A stretch of 64,000 bases of DNA from Anaerocolumna sp. AGMB13025 (lineage in GTDB: Bacteria; Bacillota; Clostridia; Lachnospirales; Lachnospiraceae), in the NCBI RefSeq assembly GCF_029689925.1, contig NZ_CP121445.1:1543001-1607000 (forward strand). The letters are read 5' to 3'. Of the stretch, positions 63,015 to 64,000 are shown piece by piece. The notes under the pieces were generated by a model, which made no database searches, had not been told where the DNA came from, and worked only from the letters and a program-made list of their open reading frames with translations. The translations under genes were made by a program, and so were the position numbers. Every line of letters starts with the position of its first letter. Position 1 is the first letter of the stretch.

Positions 63015-63185
63015 GTATAGTTTTGTAATTGCGAAACTCTACTATTGTATCTATATACCATGCAATTAATACAATTTCAGAGCTGAATCTTGCCCAGAGG
63101 GCGACTGAAGCTATGAAATTCGTACTAATTGTAGTGTATATTTAGAATACTAAATAGTTTTACAATTACTAAATTTAGTATAGTA
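63015..63185. repeat. dispersed palindromic repeat family C, long copy
   Basis: Right part TTGCCCAGAGGGCGACTGAAGC, CTATGAAATTCGTA, ATTGTAGTGTATATT, CTAAATAGTTTTACAATTAC matches 20955-21050. The left part, TTTAGTATAGTTTTGTAATTGCG..., is an inverted counterpart of the right end (ACAATTACTAAATTTAGTAT). About 170 bases. It lies between two minus-strand genes. Confidence 0.75.
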
Positions 63186-63293
63186 AAAACTTTTCATAGT
63201 AACATTAAGTAAATAGTTAGAACAAAGCTTTAGGTAATTGTATCACATATTGAAAGCAATTAGTCAAAGTTAATAAAGTTTTCATTATTTTTT

Positions 63294-63893
63294 TTACCTA
63301 AAGTTATTTAAAAGCGAGATAATCAGGACGAAACCATCCTCAGCTAAATTCATCTCACCACCAAAGCCATAAAAAATCCATTTTTCATCTTCATTTTTCT
63401 CATATAGGTATTCTCTGTACCAGCCTTTTAATTTACTGTCGTTGCCGGAATATTCTTCTCTTACGGTTAATAAGCTGTGGTTAAAGAACTTCTCCTGATA
63501 ATACGTATTGGTTACTTTAGCGGATACAACCTCAATGTCCTTATGATAACTGGTTGGATAAAAATTATTCTTATTCAGATGAAGCTCTTTTACATGTTTG
63601 TCATCAATTTCTTTATTATTGAAAAAAATATACTCCCAATGGACATCTTCATATCCATCGTATACATCATTCATATCAGTTAAAAATTGATTGAACGATT
63701 CTCTTGAAACCGTATCCTTAAGGGAGATATCCTTTATGATTTTTTCTCCCTCCTCAATCATTTGTGTGGCTGTGTTAATATTAAAATCATAGTTTTCTTT
63801 TTGTACCAATTGGGGCTTTTTACTGGTATTACCGCAGGAAACAAGGAACAGTGTAATAGTAATAATTGTACATATTAAGCAGTATTTTTTCAA
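63294..63893 (-). CDS. putative lipoprotein of unknown function
   Basis: About 199 residues. The start is the TTG at 63893, preceded on the reverse strand by GGGGGTG; the ORF also extends to an ATG at 63926, which would put a charged tail before the signal peptide. Signal peptide MKKYCLICTIITITLFLVSC with lipobox LVSC. The mature part has no recognised domain (YDFNINTATQMIEEGEKIIKD..., LLTVREEYSGNDSKLKGWYREYLYEKNEDEKWIFYGFGG), although the latter half resembles small stress-type lipoproteins. Its AATGGGGGTG leader resembles that of the leader element genes. Confidence 0.7.
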   Translation of the reverse strand: MKKYCLICTIITITLFLVSCGNTSKKPQLVQKENYDFNINTATQMIEEGEKIIKDISLKDTVSRESFNQFLTDMNDVYDGYEDVHWEYIFFNNKEIDDKHVKELHLNKNNFYPTSYHKDIEVVSAKVTNTYYQEKFFNHSLLTVREEYSGNDSKLKGWYREYLYEKNEDEKWIFYGFGGEMNLAEDGFVLIISLLNNFR

Positions 63894-64000
63894 ATTGCAC
63901 CCCCATTTTAGCCTAAACAATTTCATTTAAAATTCGTAAGGATTTCTTTCACTAAAACATAAGACTGATAGGAAGCTTTTTCAAAATTTCTATTAATTGC

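Overview
The window comes from a low-GC Gram-positive anaerobe of the Clostridia, most likely a Lachnospiraceae relative such as Lachnoclostridium or Anaerocolumna. This is inferred from AGGAGG ribosome binding sites, AT-rich intergenic DNA, T-box control of tRNA synthetase genes, BceRS-like sensor plus FtsX transporter modules, a YvyF-like flagellar-operon protein, clostridial S8 (Csp-like) and YhgE/Pip families, and lipoprotein and SLH-type export signals. No rRNA, tRNA or CRISPR array was found. It reads as chromosome with many small regulatory and transport units, one IS110 insertion and an unusual load of intergenic repeats.

Layout. 0-3.2 kb: a cysteine-cluster protein and a divergent AraC regulator next to a ThuA-like/Gfo-Idh-MocA pair (probable sugar catabolism). 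3.2-4.1 kb: two giant tandem hairpins, then an attenuator-type leader for an ABC-F protein (4.1-6.3 kb). 6.3-14 kb: WYL regulator, alpha/alpha-toroid-like protein, zinc-ribbon proteins, T-box-thrS and two GNAT acetyltransferases. 14-18 kb: a membrane protein resembling the TRADD-N-associated two-TM domain, then a three-gene ABC-2 exporter. 18-23.8 kb: a MalT-like LuxR regulator, an S8 protease homologue with altered catalytic positions, a small protein and a GNAT. 23.9-29 kb and 35.9-41 kb: two paralogous response regulator/histidine kinase/ABC ATPase/FtsX permease modules. Between them lie a TetR regulator, a second ABC-2 exporter, an AraC-ClpP bicistron, a lipoprotein, a DUF3783-like protein and a Nudix hydrolase. 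41-47 kb: gene remnants, two convergent Asp/Glu racemase paralogues, a TetR/STAS-like pair and a Nudix hydrolase. 47-52 kb: two large secreted proteins (SLH-like and a 1091-residue protein). 52-57 kb: MFS transporter, TetR regulator, YhgE/Pip protein. 57-59 kb: IS110 element with a structured upstream noncoding region. 59-64 kb: rhodanese, T-box-valS with archaeal-type signature, a small acidic protein and a lipoprotein.

The most distinctive feature is non-coding. A two-hairpin leader element (a GTGAAAGAA/TTCTTTCAC hairpin followed by a GGCAGTA-stem-TATGCATTGGGGGTAAA hairpin) recurs at several places, and in three cases it ends in the Shine-Dalgarno sequence of an otherwise unrelated gene. 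There are also long palindromic repeats in related pairs (3234-3444 with 3499-3708; 13975-14089 with 33444-33787; 20955-21050 with 63015-63185). Short tandem arrays occur in many gaps, some of which start inside the 3' or 5' end of a neighbouring gene. These are the best candidates for something undescribed.
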